From Chamaelirium japonicum (Eukaryota > Streptophyta > Magnoliopsida > Liliales > Melanthiaceae): 64,000 bases of DNA. The notes beneath the pieces are model-generated. The model ran no database searches. It was not told the origin of the DNA and worked only from the letters and a program-made list of their open reading frames with translations. Location: contig OX393557.1 in NCBI GenBank assembly GCA_947650365.1, positions 2,040,138 through 2,104,137 of the forward strand. The letters run 5' to 3'. Of the stretch, positions 23,740 to 34,862 are shown piece after piece. Position 1 is the stretch's first letter. Each line of letters starts with the position of its first letter. The position numbers were made by a program, and so were the translations under genes.

Positions 23740-24470
23740 GACTACCGCGGGACCCATCGGCCCTGCCTGGTCGGCCCACGAGGACTACCGCGGGACCCAC
23801 CGGCCCTGCCTGGTGGGCCCACGAGAACCACCGCGGGACCCACCGGCCCTGCCTGGTGGGCCCACGAGGACTACCGCGGGACCCACCGGCCCTGCCTGGT
23901 GGGCCCACGAGGACCACCGCGGAACCCACCGGCCTTGCCTAGTGGGCCCATGAGGATAATCGCGGGACCCACCAGCCCTGCCTGGTGGGACCAAGAACCT
24001 GTGGAATCCCCCAGAAGACGGTAGCGAGGCCCGCCAGCTTTACCTAGAGGATCCCCAGATGCTGCAGCAGAAACCGCCTTTTACCACCAGAAAATTCTAT
24101 AAATAGCAGAGCCTTCGAATGTAAAAGGATCGAATCTAAGATCCGAAATCCATTTTCCACTCCGAGATCTGATTTTCAGAAACTGTGGGTGCAAATTTTA
24201 GCAGAAGATTAACGACTACCGCGGGACCCACCGGCCCTGCCTGGTGGGCCCACGAGGACTACCGCGGGACCCACCGGCCCTGCCTGGTGGGCCCACGAGG
24301 ACCACCGCGGGACCCACCGGCCCTGCCTGGTGGGCCCACGAGGACTACCGCGGGACCCACCGGCCCTGCCTGGTGGGCCCACGAGGACCACCGCGGAACC
24401 CACCGGCCCTGCCTAGTGGGCCCATGAGGACAATCGCGGGACCCACCAGCCCTGCCTGGTGGGACCAAGA
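23740..24470 (+). repeat. 43-bp GC-rich minisatellite, two blocks in the D 5' LTR
   Basis: The unit starts 'gactaccgcgggacccaccg' and ends 'ggtgggcccacgag'. About six units stand in each 474-bp copy. Within each unit 'ggacccacc' faces 'ggtgggccc' across ~10 bases and can pair as a hairpin. The same arrays lie at 36820-37075 and 37295-37550. Gly/Pro-rich ORFs on both strands are by-products. Confidence 0.9.
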
Positions 24471-24571
24471 ACCTGTGGAATCCCCCAGAAGACGGTAGCG
24501 AGGCCCGCCAGCTTTACCTAGAGGATCCCCAGATGCTGCAGCAGAAACCGCCTTTTACCACCAGAAAATTC

Positions 24572-24579
24572 TATAAATA
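24572..24579 (+). promoter_or_regulatory. Proximal TATA box of the D 5' LTR
   Basis: 'attctataaatagcagagcc'; an identical upstream copy is at 24098-24105. The 3' LTR equivalents are near 37180 and 37655. Confidence 0.7.
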
Positions 24580-25002
24580 GCAGAGCCTTCGAATGTAAAA
24601 GGATCGAATCTAAGATCCGAAATCCATTTTCCACTCCGAGATCTGATTTTCAGAACCAGAGCTCTGGAATTTCTATCTTCTCACCCTTCACCTCTACTTG
24701 ATCATCTTCTTGTCTGTGAAGAGATCAAGAAGGCTTCAGTAGCACTCGGCCTGTCGAGGTTACTTTGAGAAAAGTGTTAGTGAATTCGGGTTGCACCCTA
24801 TAGCACGGAGACGTAGGCTTCGGCTGAACTCCGAGATCACTTCTCGTGTCAAACTCTCTCTCTGATTGCATCTCTCTGTTTACATATCAAAAACTTCAAC
24901 TTCGATCAACAGATCGACCAACGATCTTCGACGTCAACTTCAACTCCAATTGACTGGTGAGACGAGGTCTTCGGGTCGGCACGAAGATTTTCCCCCACAG
25001 TT

Positions 25003-25020
25003 TGGCATCGTCTATGGGAT
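25003..25020 (+). other. Putative primer binding site of D
   Basis: 'tggcatcgtctatgggat' three bases after the LTR end, similar in form to other plant Ty3 primer sites. The tRNA is not assigned. Confidence 0.6.
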
Positions 25021-25161
25021 CCGAGCAAAAAGTCCAGCTCTCCACTATTCCTTGATCTGTTGATCATACAACCGATCTTGATAGCCAAACTTCCTCGCCC
25101 CCTCGGTTGATCAGCCAACTGATCGGACGTCGGCACTCTCGTTGCACCCTTCGCTCTCTAA

Positions 25162-27630
25162 ATGGCGAGAACGAAACATCAGGGTCAACCAGAAGGAAGT
25201 AACACTCAACAACAAGCTCGTCCTGAGACTCGTTCAATGAGTCAAAGGCTCAACTTTAGGCAGCCCCTTGCTGCCCCCGAGATGGGGGTTCGTTCAGGGA
25301 GTGGGAGATCTGTCGATCGACCTATCGCCCATCCTGCACGATAATCGGTTGGGCAAACTGCCCCCACTCCTGCTGAAGACCCTCCATCGACCTACCAAAT
25401 CTCTGCGGTCGACTTCCAACTGCTCCAATTGGCAAAGCAAAACGCCACCCTCACCGCTGAGAGGGATGCTCTGAAGAAAGCAGCTTCCGAGGCTGGGATC
25501 GCTCTACCTATTCCCTCTACAAGTGAGAGGGTTGATCTTCCTCGACATTCAATTCACTCTGAGCAACGGAGGTCAATGGGCACTGCTGCCCTCGAGAGGA
25601 TCCGACGCGACCCAACTCCCTCTGCTGCCCCCTGGAAGCAGAGTGTTTGGGATCGCCTTGACGACGAGTCTTCCCAATCGTCTTCTGGCCGCAACTGCGA
25701 CAAGAGGGCACCTTCAAAGCTCAATATACCAAGGAAGCACCAAATGAAAGGCGCTCCTTCAAAGAGTAGAGTCTCCCCTTCCATTCCACTTCAACGTGGG
25801 CTTGGATCAGACCTCCGACATCGACTTCAACCGGCAAATACTTCAATGCCTGATCAAGACCTTGCGATCTTGCCTCTTGACCCCCCTCTAGGTCGAGGGC
25901 ATGGTCGTAGGGATGGCTATTCCTCTGCCGGGCCTCTACATCGGAGTCTCTTCGAGTCAACATTTCCAAAGGGATGGAGAACTCCTATCCTCCCCAAATT
26001 CAACTGTATACGAGGAGACCCTACTCTCCACATCCTCGCATTCAAGCAAGCTCTAACACCACACGAGGAAGAAAACAACGTGCTCTGCCGCACCTTCGCA
26101 GGAAGTCTCGATGAGCCGTCACTCGACTGGTATCACAATCTTCGAGCTGGATCCATCACCCAGTTCGATATTTTGGCTAAACTCTTCGTACAACATTATC
26201 AGCTCAATCTGAAGCCCGAGAAGAAGCTCGACTCTCTCTATCGACTAAGGATGGGTGCTGACGAGACTCTCCGAAGTTTTACTAGGAGGCTTCGCAACGA
26301 GCATGCTGCCCTCTATGGAAGACATCTGGATGATGAAGCCATCATGTTGGCTTTCCAGAATGCTCTCCGCTTCGATCTACACATCTACAACGACTTAATC
26401 CGCAATCCCCCTCCTTCTCTGGGTGCTATATTCGATCGAATCCAGAGAGAGATCGAGGTCGAAGATGACCAAGTCGCTCGGAAAGGGCGAGAAACAAAGC
26501 GAAGACCTGCGGAGAGAGAAGCTCCCAAGTATGCTGCCAAGGCTCACAACGCTGAAGCAGCAGCCCCTCCGGCCAACAAACGATCAAAGAATGACGGGCG
26601 TCGATCTCCAACGAAGACCACTTTCACCGAGTGGAATATGCCGGTCGAACAAATACTCGACCACATTCAACACGACGAGTATCTTCGAAGGCCCAATCCT
26701 CTTCAGCCAAACTCCAAATTCACAGCAGACAAAACGGTCTACTGCGAATTCCATCGAAGTCATGGCCACTCCACCGACCGGTGCTATCGGCTGAAGTTCC
26801 ATCTTGAAGACTTATTGCGAGAGGGTCACCTTCAAGAGTTCATCAATAACGGGCAAGATCAACATCGAACCTCTGCAAAGGGGAAAGAAGCTTGCTGGAT
26901 TCATCAGATCTCTTCCCACCCATCACCTCTCACTGTGAATGCCAATATCTTTGGCATTCATGGATCATTACACCATCAATCAGTGACCGGGAAGGAAGTT
27001 GATCGACAGATTCGGCGCATCTTTCATGTTCGATCTACTGCAAACAAAGAAGATACTTGGATCGAGAAGCCCATCGAAGGTCTTGCTTGGCCGTCCATCG
27101 TCTTCAACGACACTAACCTTCAAGGAGTTCATACTCCACATCGAGACCCCCTGGTTTTGAAACTCATCATCGACGGAAGCACCATCAACCGGATCCTCAT
27201 CGACACCGGGAGTTCCATCGACATTATGTTCTCAGACTGCTTCAAACATCTAGGACATAAATATCAAAGCCTTGATGTCGTTCCAACTGTGATCACTGGT
27301 TTCAACGGCGAACAAAGCATCACGGTGGGCGAATCGAGATTCACTCTCGACCTCAGCCGAGAGACTCGAGTCTCGGTAAGATTCACAATTGTCGAAGGAG
27401 TGTTTAGCTACAACGCCATTCTCGGGCGACCATTCCTCCACCAGATCAATGCCATCTCCTTTTCTTATCATCAACTACTCAAATTTGCAACTGGAGAAGG
27501 CATCGTCTGCATTCGAGGCGATCAGCAAACTGGAAGATCTTGTGAGGCTGCTACGGCTAAGACAGATCGAAGGATCAACATTGCTCCTCCAAAGCGGCCA
27601 CGAGATGAAGCTGGTCCCTCTTCCAAATAG
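25162..27630 (+). pseudogene. gag-pro: gag-protease of element D, two stops
   Basis: Starts MARTKHQGQPEG, 162 bases after the LTR. One frame continues to 27630 with a TAA at 25342-25344 and ends in-frame at TAG 27628-27630, beyond which the frame is open into RT. A capsid region (FPKGWRTPILPKFNCIRGDP near 25970, then DEPSLDWYHNL and RLRNEHAALYG) is followed by a Cys/His motif CEFHRSHGHSTDRCYRLK (about 26742-26795). The protease has ILIDTGSSIDIMF (about 27200) and YNAILGRPFLH (about 27410), both canonical. It makes the particle protein and its maturation enzyme. Confidence 0.92.
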
Positions 27631-28745
27631 CAATCAAAGGAGATTCCGCTGACGGAACCTCCACCAATCGAATGGGAAGCGTCACCTTCAATTGAAGAAA
27701 TCATCCCAATCAACATCGGCAGCGGAGATCTCCCTCGACAGACTTTCATTGGTACCGGTCTTAGCGACGCAGAAGCGCAAGACATGGTATCCTTCCTCAA
27801 GTCCAATATCGACGTCTTCGCTTGGTGTTTCGAAGACATGCCTGGCATCAATCCAGATGACGCTTGTCACCGACTTGCGATCAAAGAAGAAGTGAAACCT
27901 ATCAAGCAGAAGCCACGCACCATTCGACCAGAGCTACAAGTTGCTGTTCAAGAAGAAATCACCAAGCTACTCGCAGCAGGCTTCATCCGTGAAGTAGAGT
28001 ATCCTACTTGGATCTCTAATATTGTTGCTGTTCCGAAGAAGAATGGGAAGGTCAGAGTCTGCATCGACTTCACCAATCTCAACAAGGCTTGCCCCAAAGA
28101 CCCGTTCCCCATGCCAAGGATTGATAGACTCGTCGATGCCACTGCTGGCCACGAGCTATTGTCTTTCATGGATGGGTACTCTGGATATAATCAAATTCCT
28201 CTCACGCTGATGATCAAGAGAAGACATGTTTTGTGACTAGCCGAGGTCTCTACTGCTACAATGTCATGCCATTCGGCCTCAAGAATACTGGTTCCACCTA
28301 TCAAAGGTTAGTCACAAAGATGTTCGAAGATCAGATCGGTCGCAACGTCGAAGTCTATGTCGATGATCTCCTCACCAAGAGCTCCACTAGAGGGAAACAT
28401 CTATCTGGTCTGGCGGAAACCTTTCAAGTCCTCCGAAAGTATCGCATGAAGCTCAATCCTGCCAAGTACGCTTTTGGAGTTCAATCGGGCAAATTTCTGG
28501 GTCACCTTGTGACCAGAAGAGGTATTGAGGCCAAACCCGACCAAATTCGAGCTATCCTCGACATGCCATCGCCTACCAATCGGATAGAAGTTCAACGACT
28601 CACTGGAAGATTAGCAGCACTCAATCGATTCATCTCAAAATCTTCCGACAAGTGCAAACCCCTATTCGACAAACTATGAAAGGCGGATACTTCAGGGTGG
28701 AGTTCAACTTGCGAAGAAGCTTTTCAGAGCATCAAGAAATATCTG
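27631..28745 (+). pseudogene. pol: Reverse transcriptase of element D, one frameshift
   Basis: DVFAWCFEDMPGI (27812), IVAVPKKNGKVRVCIDF (28018), FMDGYSGYNQIPL (28165), then a one-base loss near 28205 that moves the frame. Homology resumes at CFVTSRGLYCYNVMPFGLKN (28240) with YVDDLLTKS (28360). TGA at 28677-28679 closes the segment in frame. The RT palm motifs are intact apart from the shift. Confidence 0.92.
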
Positions 28746-29684
28746 GTGCAAGCTCCTATCCTGACTGCTCCACTTCCAAAAGAATACTTGTGGCTCTGCC
28801 TCGCCATGACCGATCAAGCAATCAGCGCGGTCCTAGTCAGTAGAAGAGAAGGCGTCGAGCATCCAGTCTACTACATCAGCCATACTCTCCTTCCAGCTGA
28901 AACTCGTTACTCAAAAACTGAGAAGGTCATCCTGGCGGTGCTCACTGCATCGCGTCGTCTTCAACCTTACTTCGTCTCCTACCAGATCACTGTCATTTCA
29001 GAACACCCGCTCAAAGATATCGTTGACAAAGCTGGTAGAGCTGGTCGAATGACCAAGTGGGTGATCGAAATGAGTGCTCTGGGGATTCAGTTCGAATCTC
29101 ATACTTCTATCAAAGGTCAAGCTGTTGCTGATTTTCTAGCAGACTTTCCAGTTGAAGACCCCATCACTTGGGAAGAAGATGTCGACATGCGCTTAGAAGA
29201 TGAGGACAATACTCTGATCAACCTTACAACAAAAAGTGATCCAAGTCTCGAAGCTATCACTGCAACTCCTCCATGGAAGCTTTATACTGTTGGAGCTTCA
29301 AGTTCAATCGGTTCGGGAACTGGGATAGTCTTAATATCCCCCGAACTTGATCATCTACAGAAGGCCACTCTCCTAGGGTTCAACGCCACCAACAACGAAG
29401 CCGAATACGAAGCACTCATTTCCGGACTCGAAATGGCGGAATCCCTGGGGGTAGATCGAATCATCATCTACAGCGACTCCCAGTTGATCATAAGGCAAAT
29501 CAATGGAGAGTACACATCTCGTGAAGAAAGAATACAACTCTATTTGGCCTTAGTACGACGTCTTCAACAACGTTTTACTATTACTAATTTCGTTCAAATC
29601 CCAAGAGCAGAGAACCGAGAAGTAGATGCCTTAGCCAACGCTGCCTCAGTTCTTGGAGACTCACTCGGAGAAAGGCAAATATAG
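28746..29684 (+). pseudogene. pol: RNase H and archaeal-type RNase H of element D
   Basis: The Ty3-type RNase H spans about 28780-29150 (YYISHTLLPAETRYSKTEK, then GQAVADFLADFP). The second, archaeal-type RNase H starts at about 29270 (PPWKLYTVGASS) and includes NNEAEYEALISGLEMA (29390), YSDSQLIIRQI (29470) and REVDALANAAS (29620). In the first motif the usual catalytic Asp before Gly-Ala is Val (29289-29291, GTT), so this copy of aRNH is probably inactive. A TAG at 29682-29684 interrupts the frame before integrase. Confidence 0.9.
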
Positions 29685-29699
29685 ATCGATTATCAAGAA

Positions 29700-31040
29700 G
29701 TGCCCAAGACCATCCCCGATCAACAGATCCTTGCTACTACAAAGAGATCTGGGGGTGGAGATCAGCTCACATTGAACCTCACTACTACAAGTGAGCCTGA
29801 AGACTGGAGACGATCAATCTTTGATTTCTTCAAACATGGCAAAATGCCAGAAGATCCAAACCAAGCCCGAAGACTTCAAAGGAAGCTCCCCTGCTACACT
29901 GTTCAAGGAGAAGATCTATATTTCAAATCTCATAACGGGATATTTCTCAAGTGCCTTTGCCCAGAGCAAGCAAAAGCAATCTTGATTGATATCCACTCTG
30001 GAGCTTGTGGGAATCATTCGGGAGGAAGATCTCTTGAAGCTAAGACTAAACTACAAGGTTACTATTGGCCTACAATGGCAAAAGATGCTCGACAAGTTGT
30101 TCAAAGATGTGAGCCATGCCAACGGCACGCTCGAGCTATCCATCTCCCTGCAGATGAGCTTCATCAACTATCAAGCCCCTGGCCTTTCCATCAATGGGGG
30201 TTAGATTTCCTGGGTCCTTTCCCCCCGACTCCAAGCAAGAAGAAATATCTGTTGCTAGCCACGGATTACTTCACCAAGTGGGTTGAAGCTGTGCCCCTCT
30301 TCCGAGAGACTGACGACGAAGTGATCAAATTCATTCGGCATAACATCTTCTCAAGGTTCGGTACACCTCAAGTTCTTGTTGCTGACAATGGAGCTCAGTT
30401 TGACTCCGACAAGTTCCGAGAGTTCTGTCTGAACAACGGTATCAAGCTATTCTATTCAACTCCAAGATATCCTCAATGCAATGGTCAAGCTGAAGCCTCG
30501 AATAGAGCTATACTTGGTATACTCAAGAAGAAACTCAACGACAAGAAGGGATTGTGGGAACAGGTCCTACCTGAAGTTCTTTGGGGGTATCGCACAACTC
30601 CGAGAAGATCAACTGGGTTCTCGCCTTTTCGCCTAACATATGGATCAGAAGCAGTACTCCCAACAGAAAACATATCAAGTACTCTGAAGACCAGGGCAGT
30701 TGAAGAAGGAATCAACGAAGAGCTTCGGATCAATGATCTAGACTTCTCTGAAGAACTACGAGACCAAGCTTCCCTTCGTGTGGCCAAATATCAGCAGAAG
30801 ATCAAACGAGCCTACGACGAGAAAGTCCGCAAAAGACAGTTCCCAATCGGCAGTCTGGTCCTTAGAGCAGTCTTCTACAACACAAAGGAGCTCAGCAGTG
30901 GGAAGCTTGCTCCCAACTGGGAAGGTCCGTATATCGTTGAATCAGTAGGAGGCAAAGGTTCTTATAGACTGATCTCACCAGAAGGAGATAGATTGCCTCG
31001 AGCTTGGAACTCTAAACATCTCAAGTTGTTCTATCCATGA
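29700..31040 (+). pseudogene. pol: Integrase of element D, open but upstream pol broken
   Basis: 446 codons without a stop. The zinc region has HSGACGNHSGG and CEPCQRHA (about 29995-30130). The DDE core has WGLDFLGPFP (30195), VADNGAQF (30380) and NGQAEASNRA (30480). The C-terminal part ends NSKHLKLFYP with TGA at 31038-31040; no chromodomain is visible, as expected for the Tat group. This domain alone could be translated, but it depends on a polyprotein whose frame is broken upstream. Confidence 0.92.
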
Positions 31041-31139
31041 TGTAAATACCATGATGAATAAAGTTCTCTTTCAAATGTTCAAATATGCAAGTGTTCAGCT
31101 TTTCAATTCAAGTTCTGAAGCAGTTTCAAATTATCCATA

Positions 31140-31480
31140 TCCAAGTTACCAGGTCTTTTAACAAGTTTGGGTGTTAGAGTTGCGACTCAACCCCTTACTA
31201 GCAAATGTTAAATTGACCATATTCAAGTTACCAAGTCTTTTAACAAGTTTGGGTGTTAGAGTTACGACTCAACCCCTTACTAGCAAATGTTAAACTGACC
31301 TTCAAATTTCAATATTCAAATTCAATCAATTTCGATATCGTCTAACAGATTTGGGTGCTTGAGTTGCGACTCAACCCCTCACATTCAAATGTTACACGAA
31401 TTCAAGTTCAATTTTCAAGTTACAATAAGTTTGGGTAATTAAGCTGCGACTCAACCCCTTACATTCAAAAGATTGTATCT
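31140..31480 (+). repeat. ~80-110-bp tandem repeats downstream of D integrase
   Basis: Four units built around 'gtttgggtgttagagttgcgactcaacccctta'. The first two (from about 31148 and 31228) are 80 bp apart and nearly identical; the last two are diverged. They lie between the sense and antisense genes, in their shared 3' region. Confidence 0.8.
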
Positions 31481-31646
31481 ATTCCAATGCTATCTAGAAC
31501 ATGATATTCAAAGGCATTCAACTCAAGTGACATTCAATCTTCAAACATCAAAGATCTCTATTATCAAAAATTGGTTAAGTACAGGAGTGAGCTGTTACAT
31601 ATCGAGAGTTTACAAGTTCAAACGACAAAAAAGAAGATAGAAGATC

Positions 31647-34426
31647 TCAAGGCTTGGCCACACTTTGCGCGCGCGACTTCTCTCCCTCAGATCCAGCACG
31701 AGCTTTGCTCGCCACTGAGGCTTTAGAAGATCGGACGCTGGCAGCATGGACCCTGAGTGCTTCTGCTGCTTTCTCAGCCGTTTCCTTGTAACTCTTGCAT
31801 TCAGACAGCGCATGCTCCAACGCCTTATTGGAAGTCTCCTCTTTGGCAGTAAAAGCAGCGTGTTGAGCAGCAAGTTGTTCTTTCAGCTCCTTGATCTCGT
31901 TGGCGCGACCACAGGACACGTCCTCAACCTTGACGATCCGATTCTTCAAGGATTCGAGTTCGTGACTTTGCGCCTCGTAACGGTCATGCAGCCCCTTGAT
32001 CTCCAGCTTCCCCTTGCGAAGATCCTCGATCTTGGCCTTGAGAGAGGTTTTCTTTGAAGTCAGGAGCTCCCTCAGCCTCTCTCTCTCCTCGCTCACAGCC
32101 TTCAGTTCGGCTGTCAAACGGGATACCTCAGATGCGGCCTCCCGTTCTCCTGCCTTCCTAGAGAGAGAGCTTGTGATTCTCAAAACTGCTGAGCTCTGCA
32201 GATGGATAGAAAGTTAGAATTATTCCAAAGATACAACTCAAATATTCGATCAAGAAGATACACATACCACTACATCTAGCCGATCAAAGGCTTCTTCAAA
32301 AGTAGCTTCCGGAATATTACAAAGCTTCCGGATCACGCTAGTAGGGTGGTTGATGTCAACATCAGCCAAGCTCTTTATCTTCGGAGTCGAGCCAACAGGC
32401 GTACCTGCAATCGACACAAGAGTTCAAAGTGTTAGAGTATTTTCGAGCTTCAAAGACAAGGCAATCGAAGCAAGTTAGTGCAGATACCTGAAGCCTCGAC
32501 CTGAGGAGCCTTTCCCTTCCCACGGTCGGAGCTCTTACCCTTGGTGGTCGACTTCTCCTTGATGGGGGTTGGCTCTAACAAGGGTTGGGGGGTAGCCTCA
32601 CCCACCCGGCTTCCTCTCTCCAAGTGAGCAGGAGAGGGAACATCCCGAGGAGGTGAAGCTCCCCCTTCATCTTCTCGCCCGCTCGAATTATCGAGCCCTG
32701 CCACCATGGCAGCTACCTCCTCAGCCAGAGATCGTGAGGGGGGTGGGGGTTGTTCAACCTCCACACCCCCACTTGTAGTTGCCCCTTCGAGATGGGGAAC
32801 CTCGGGAGGTACCTGATCGAGGGGTGTAGGGTTGCTTCCAACCCCACCACTCCCCGATATCTTGATCTTGAAGCGAAGCGGGTTCTTTTTCAGCTCCCCA
32901 AAATCGTAGGTAGGAATCACTTTAGGGCCATCGCCCGTTGCGTCCATTACCCCCTCCATCTTACGAGCCTTTGCCTCGTCTATGAGGATCGGCTGCGAAT
33001 CCTCATCAGCACCACTAGTGGGGGTGGGAGGAATTTCCTCCTCGCCACCCCCATGTCCTTGACCACCATCAGTGGGGGTGGGAGGAATCTCTTCCTCACC
33101 ACCCCCATCTTCATCATCATCATCTTCTCCATCTTCTTCCCCGTCGCTGCCTGTGCCCTCATCCTCCTCATCTCCGCCTTCCTCCTCCCTCTCTACCTCC
33201 TCTTCTTCATCTTCCCCCTTCTTTTTCTCCTCATCCTCCTCCTGTTTGATGGGGATTTTTCTATTCTTCTTCACCGTGCCCCTCTGAATCACCAATTTCT
33301 CCTCTGTGGGAAGTGCGCGCCTGGCTCCATAGGCCTTCTTCTCGAATCGAAGCCTTCTAACAATTTTTCCAGACTGAGGGTCCTCCTCGTAATATGAGTA
33401 GATGACCTCATTATCTTCGTAGCGAAGCTTCGATCGATGGAGGAGGTTGGCATTGCCGTGTCGAACCGGGCAATTCGAGAATTGCTTCCAAGATCGAGTC
33501 CCGCATGTCAACTCCAAGAAGAGGTTGTCAAGGGCCCCTACTCGCTCTGAAGGCCAAGAGAGAGCTCCTCCTGTGCAGTACATGTCGATCTCTTCATGCA
33601 CCTTGTATCGGGGAACCTCCGGAACAGACATTGGAGTCCAGGCACCAGACACTGACAGCGGCCAGTCAGTATAAAGTTTGTCGGAGCCAATGGTGTCAGC
33701 AATCGGGCGAAGGGCAGTGACACCTGTCATGTAGTAGAACGGGCTATCCTTCCTCCAAGCCCATCGGTAATGGTAAAAGAAATACCCCAGCTCGATTCGG
33801 GCTTCTTCACCTTCAGGGAGGCTGGAGTAGCATTCCCTAAGTTCCTTCTGGAAGTCCGACTCTACGCGACAGAAAGCGTAGATGATCCTCCAGGAGTTCC
33901 CGGTAACCTGCCCGGGACAGAGACCGGAGGTGTTCAACAACCTCGTGGCGAAAGGCGGTAGCGGAAGGCGCAGTCCACAGTTGAGCTGGCCGATCGTGAC
34001 TATGGTTCCCATCACTTGCTCTTTGCTCGCCCACGAGACAAAGATTGTCCGCCTATCAACGCCAAAAGCAGTTAGAACTCCAGGGAGCGCTGGTCGAGCC
34101 TTTCCCTCTGTGAAACATGCCAGCAACTCCTGCAGCTTCTCCCTCTTTACATCTGTAAGTTTACTGCCAATGTTGTACCCAAACTCAATCTCCGCCTCCA
34201 AAGGTAGCTGCGGGCAGAGGACAAACTTTGCCTTGGGGATCTGCTCTGGCTTTGACGGTGCAGAAGCGAATCTCACTCCCTGGTGCCTCTTGCCCAGTTG
34301 GCCAAGCTCGATCAATTCGGCCCTGCCTTTGCCTCGGCCCTTCGGAACAGAAGAGACCTCGACAACTTCCTTGCCCTTCCTCTTGGAAGGAACTACACTC
34401 TTCTTCGAACTGCCCGAAGACGCCAT
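31647..34426 (-). CDS. Intact three-exon antisense gene of element D (Transposase_28-like domain, acidic tract, coiled coil)
   Basis: Exon 1 34426-32488, exon 2 32404-32268, exon 3 32195-31647. Both introns are GT-AG (donors GTATCTG and GTATGTG, acceptors TTGCAG and CTGCAG), and phases 1 and 0 keep the frame open to TGA, about 874 residues. ATG 34426 (MASSGSSKKSVV) is chosen because a TATA box lies about 100 bp upstream; the longer ORF start at 34549 lies before that TATA. Features: basic N-terminus (SKRKGK, PKGRGKGR), GLRLPLPPFATRLLN..GLCPGQVTGNSWRI at about residues 150-185 resembling the 'putative gypsy type transposon' family (PF04195, from memory), a Glu/Asp tract about 405-475, duplicated EEEIPPTPT, and a coiled coil over most of exon 3. 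Possibly nuclear; function unknown. Confidence 0.75.
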
Positions 34427-34520
34427 TTGACCGATCAAAAGGAGACAAAGAAGGGGAAGCAAAGAGTCTGGACTTCGAAAAATTCTAAAAGCGTGAGGCG
34501 AAAATGACAGCGAGAAAGAC

Positions 34521-34527
34521 TTATATA
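34521..34527 (-). promoter_or_regulatory. TATA box of the D antisense gene
   Basis: The minus strand reads GGGTATATAAGTC, about 95 bp upstream of the chosen ATG (34426). A transcript starting ~30 bp downstream would give a short leader of about 70 nt. Confidence 0.6.
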
Positions 34528-34862
34528 CCCAGGATAAAACGGTACCCAAATCGAGAAGACACGTGTCTTCACCATATCAAATCGCATGTTTTTGCAGGTA
34601 CGCGTGGCATCCATCCATAGCAAGCGCAAATTCAGGCGAACCGTCGGACCAGACGAAGCGTCAGACCCACCGATCCACGTAAACCAACGGTCCAAGCAAA
34701 CCACCGGTCTGAGTGAACCGGACCGCCGGTTCAAAGCCACATTCAGGCAAACTGAAGATTCAAAGTAGAAAAAATCAAACTCCTTCGATATTCAAGACTG
34801 CCAAAGATCAAAGGAGAAGAGCAAGCTATACAACTTCCTCAAAAGTAAAGGTTCAGGACTTT

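Larger units (their letters stand above)
23710..24999 (+). repeat. 5' LTR of element D with internal 474-bp duplication
   Basis: Begins TGTGGGTGTAAATTTTAG and ends CCCCACA. The first 474 bp (23710-24183) are repeated at 24184-24657, so the U3 part and its TATA box (24098-24105 and 24572-24579) occur twice. The 3' LTR has the same duplication. Confidence 0.95.

Noticed and set aside
23711..24498. Gly/Pro/Arg-rich ORFs on both strands in the D LTRs (also 36817-37550)
   Set aside because: They are readings of the 43-bp GC-rich minisatellite in several frames; no start context or conserved protein.
32750..33397. Plus-strand 215-codon ORF opposite the antisense gene of D
   Set aside because: Shadow of the acidic Glu/Asp tract on the minus strand (Ser/Leu/Phe-rich), no domain.
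34427..34549. N-terminal extension of the antisense ORF of D up to 34549
   Set aside because: It overlaps the TATA box at 34521-34527 and so would lie upstream of the likely transcription start; the ATG at 34426 fits better.
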